In this document: positions 14,180-15,092 of the stretch, piece by piece | Layout of the letters: each line of letters begins with the position of its first letter | Numbering within the stretch: the first letter of the stretch is position 1 | Program-made: the position numbers and the translations under genes | NCBI GenBank assembly: GCA_002284615.2 | Contig: MU069607.1 | Span: forward strand, 212,086-227,177 | From: Dunaliella salina | Lineage: Eukaryota > Chlorophyta > Chlorophyceae > Chlamydomonadales > Dunaliellaceae | Direction: 5' to 3' | DNA: 15,092 bases | The notes under the pieces: model-generated | Told to the model about the DNA's origin: nothing | Database searches by the model: none | The model's input: only the letters and a program-made list of their open reading frames with translations

Positions 14180-14605
14180 AAAGTAGAAGAAAAATCCACG
14201 TAGACAGAGGAAACTCTCCATACATTGATTAAGGAAAGAGGAACACATTGGCTTGGGAAGCTGCATCTCCCCTCCCGGGAGATTAATCTCCCTCTGATAT
14301 TAGAGGGAAGTCAGTGTGAATCCAGCAGGGTCCTGGCAGCTCGCAGCTCTAGGGCACTGGGGTTATGATGGGTGTTTTTTATAGGTGGCACGTCTGGTTG
14401 AGGTAAGTTTGTGCGCAAATTGTGCAGAAGAGGCATGGAGCTGCCGCACAAGCTTAGTAGATCTCTGAGATTTTATCCCTTGTTTAGTGATGAATTTGTC
14501 AATGGTTCGGACAGTGTAAATAGTCCTGCCCACACCCTGGAAAACTGTGTGCAGAGTGATCTTAGCACCTCAGAGTCCTTGGCGGAGTCCTAACAAAATA
14601 TAAAA
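14180..14605 (-). mobile_element. Probable non-LTR retrotransposon 3' end, minus strand
   Basis: On the minus strand, about 14570-14365 encodes KITLHTVFQGVGRTIYT, FITKQGIKSQRSTKLVRQ and QFAHKLTSTRRATYKK, ending at a TAA. The order and spacing equal those of the copy at 14684-15092. The 3' UTR is altered by a CTCCC/GGGAG-rich patch near 14268-14300, and the A/G-rich tail complement lies near 14170-14195. Confidence 0.7.
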
Positions 14606-14640
14606 CTACTTCAGGATCCAGTGAACACCTTTTGAATAAT

Positions 14641-14658
14641 CCTCCTAAGTCTAGGAGG
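14641..14658. repeat. Short perfect hairpin between two retroelement copies
   Basis: CCTCCTA (14641-14647) and TAGGAGG (14652-14658) form a 7-bp stem with loop AGTC. It lies in the roughly 80 bp separating the two minus-strand retroelement 3' ends. Confidence 0.85.
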
Positions 14659-14683
14659 GACTATCTGTACTGTCCAGCTCAAT

Positions 14684-15092
14684 GAAAAAGAAAAAGAAAA
14701 AGAAAAACTACGTAGGAAGAGAAACTCTTCCTACATCAATTAAGGAAAAGGAGACACATTGGCTCAAAGAGCCGTGAGTCCCCTCCACCGCAAGGTAAGA
14801 AAAAGAGAGAGCTAATGGGGATCTGGAGGGTTACGAGAAGTACCTGTCTCTGTACTCTGGCTGTGGGAAGTATTGTTATGTTCAATGGCGCGGCGTGTGG
14901 TGGCAAGTTTGTGGGCATATTGAACAGAATGTGCGTGAAGTTGTTGAGCAAGCCTAGTGGCACGCTGATGATCCAATCCTAGTTGTTTGAATTGCTTCAT
15001 GGTATGCTCAGTATAAATAGTTCCACCAACACCCAGGAGAATAGGATGAATGGAAACAGCTTTAGCACTAATAATCTTACAGAGGTCTGAAT
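14684..15092 (-). mobile_element. Probable non-LTR retrotransposon 3' end, minus strand, runs off window
   Basis: This is the best-preserved copy. The minus-strand ORF reads, from the window edge, SAKAVSIHPILLGVGGTIYT, then MKQFKQLGLDHQRATRLA and SVQYAHKLATTRRAIE, ending PPDPH with TAG at 14812-14814. The 3' UTR has hairpins GGCTC/GAGCC (14764-14776 region) and GTAGGAAGAG/CTCTTCCTAC (14712-14734). The element ends in four GAAAAA units (14684-14707; TTTTTC on the element strand), as in LINEs with simple-repeat tails. Family placement is inference. Confidence 0.75.
14712..14734 (-). promoter_or_regulatory. Conserved 3' UTR hairpin of the retroelement
   Basis: A perfect 10-bp stem, GTAGGAAGAG (14712-14721) and CTCTTCCTAC (14725-14734), with an AAA loop. 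Related sequence sits at the same place in the copies near 1660-1690, 2750-2775, 12766-12795 and 14194-14220. In LINEs a 3' structure of this kind can recruit the element's reverse transcriptase; that role is inferred here. Confidence 0.6.

Overview
The window is eukaryotic nuclear DNA. The only well-supported gene is split into about 19 small exons (22 to 253 nt) by GT-AG introns of roughly 160 to 2,600 bp, and old retroelement and repeat fragments fill the large introns and the 3' flank. There are no bacterial-style operons, no ribosome-binding-site-driven ORFs, and I recognised no tRNA or rRNA. The organism cannot be placed from this alone. A degenerate TTTAGGG-like tract in one intron, together with the exon/intron style, fits an alga of the green lineage or another protist, but this is weak inference.

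Positions 109-10522 (+) carry a secreted-type subtilisin-like serine protease (MEROPS S8, proteinase K-like), missing its 5' end. I reconstructed it by joining exons on splice sites and reading phase. In order it has: the end of an I9-type propeptide; the S8 catalytic domain with Asp (1417-1419), His (4187-4189), oxyanion Asn (6119-6121) and Ser (6954-6956) all intact; a beta-sandwich resembling Calx-beta-type repeats, interrupted by a proline/serine-rich insert; and a C-terminal domain resembling pre-peptidase C-terminal (PPC) domains, ending at TGA 10520-10522. Every proposed junction keeps phase and no frameshift or internal stop is needed, so the gene looks functional. The least certain part is exons 13-15 (8163-8713).

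The introns hold most of the unusual structure. Intron 7 begins with eight tandem 14-bp copies of its own 5' splice site. Intron 11 has a 14-bp copy of its donor boundary on both sides of a telomere-like tract. Intron 18 has a 55-bp tandem duplication. Intron 4 (2.6 kb) contains a nested set of repeats.

Positions 10523-15092 contain no confident gene. They hold several copies of two interspersed families. One is a probable non-LTR retrotransposon, seen as its 3' end: the C-terminus of an ORF plus a 3' UTR with two conserved hairpins and a T/C-rich tail. The other is an unnamed family of about 0.5-0.7 kb ('repeat B'). A possible isolated exon lies at 11021-11061 and a GC-richer patch with a 64-codon ORF at 13839-14033.
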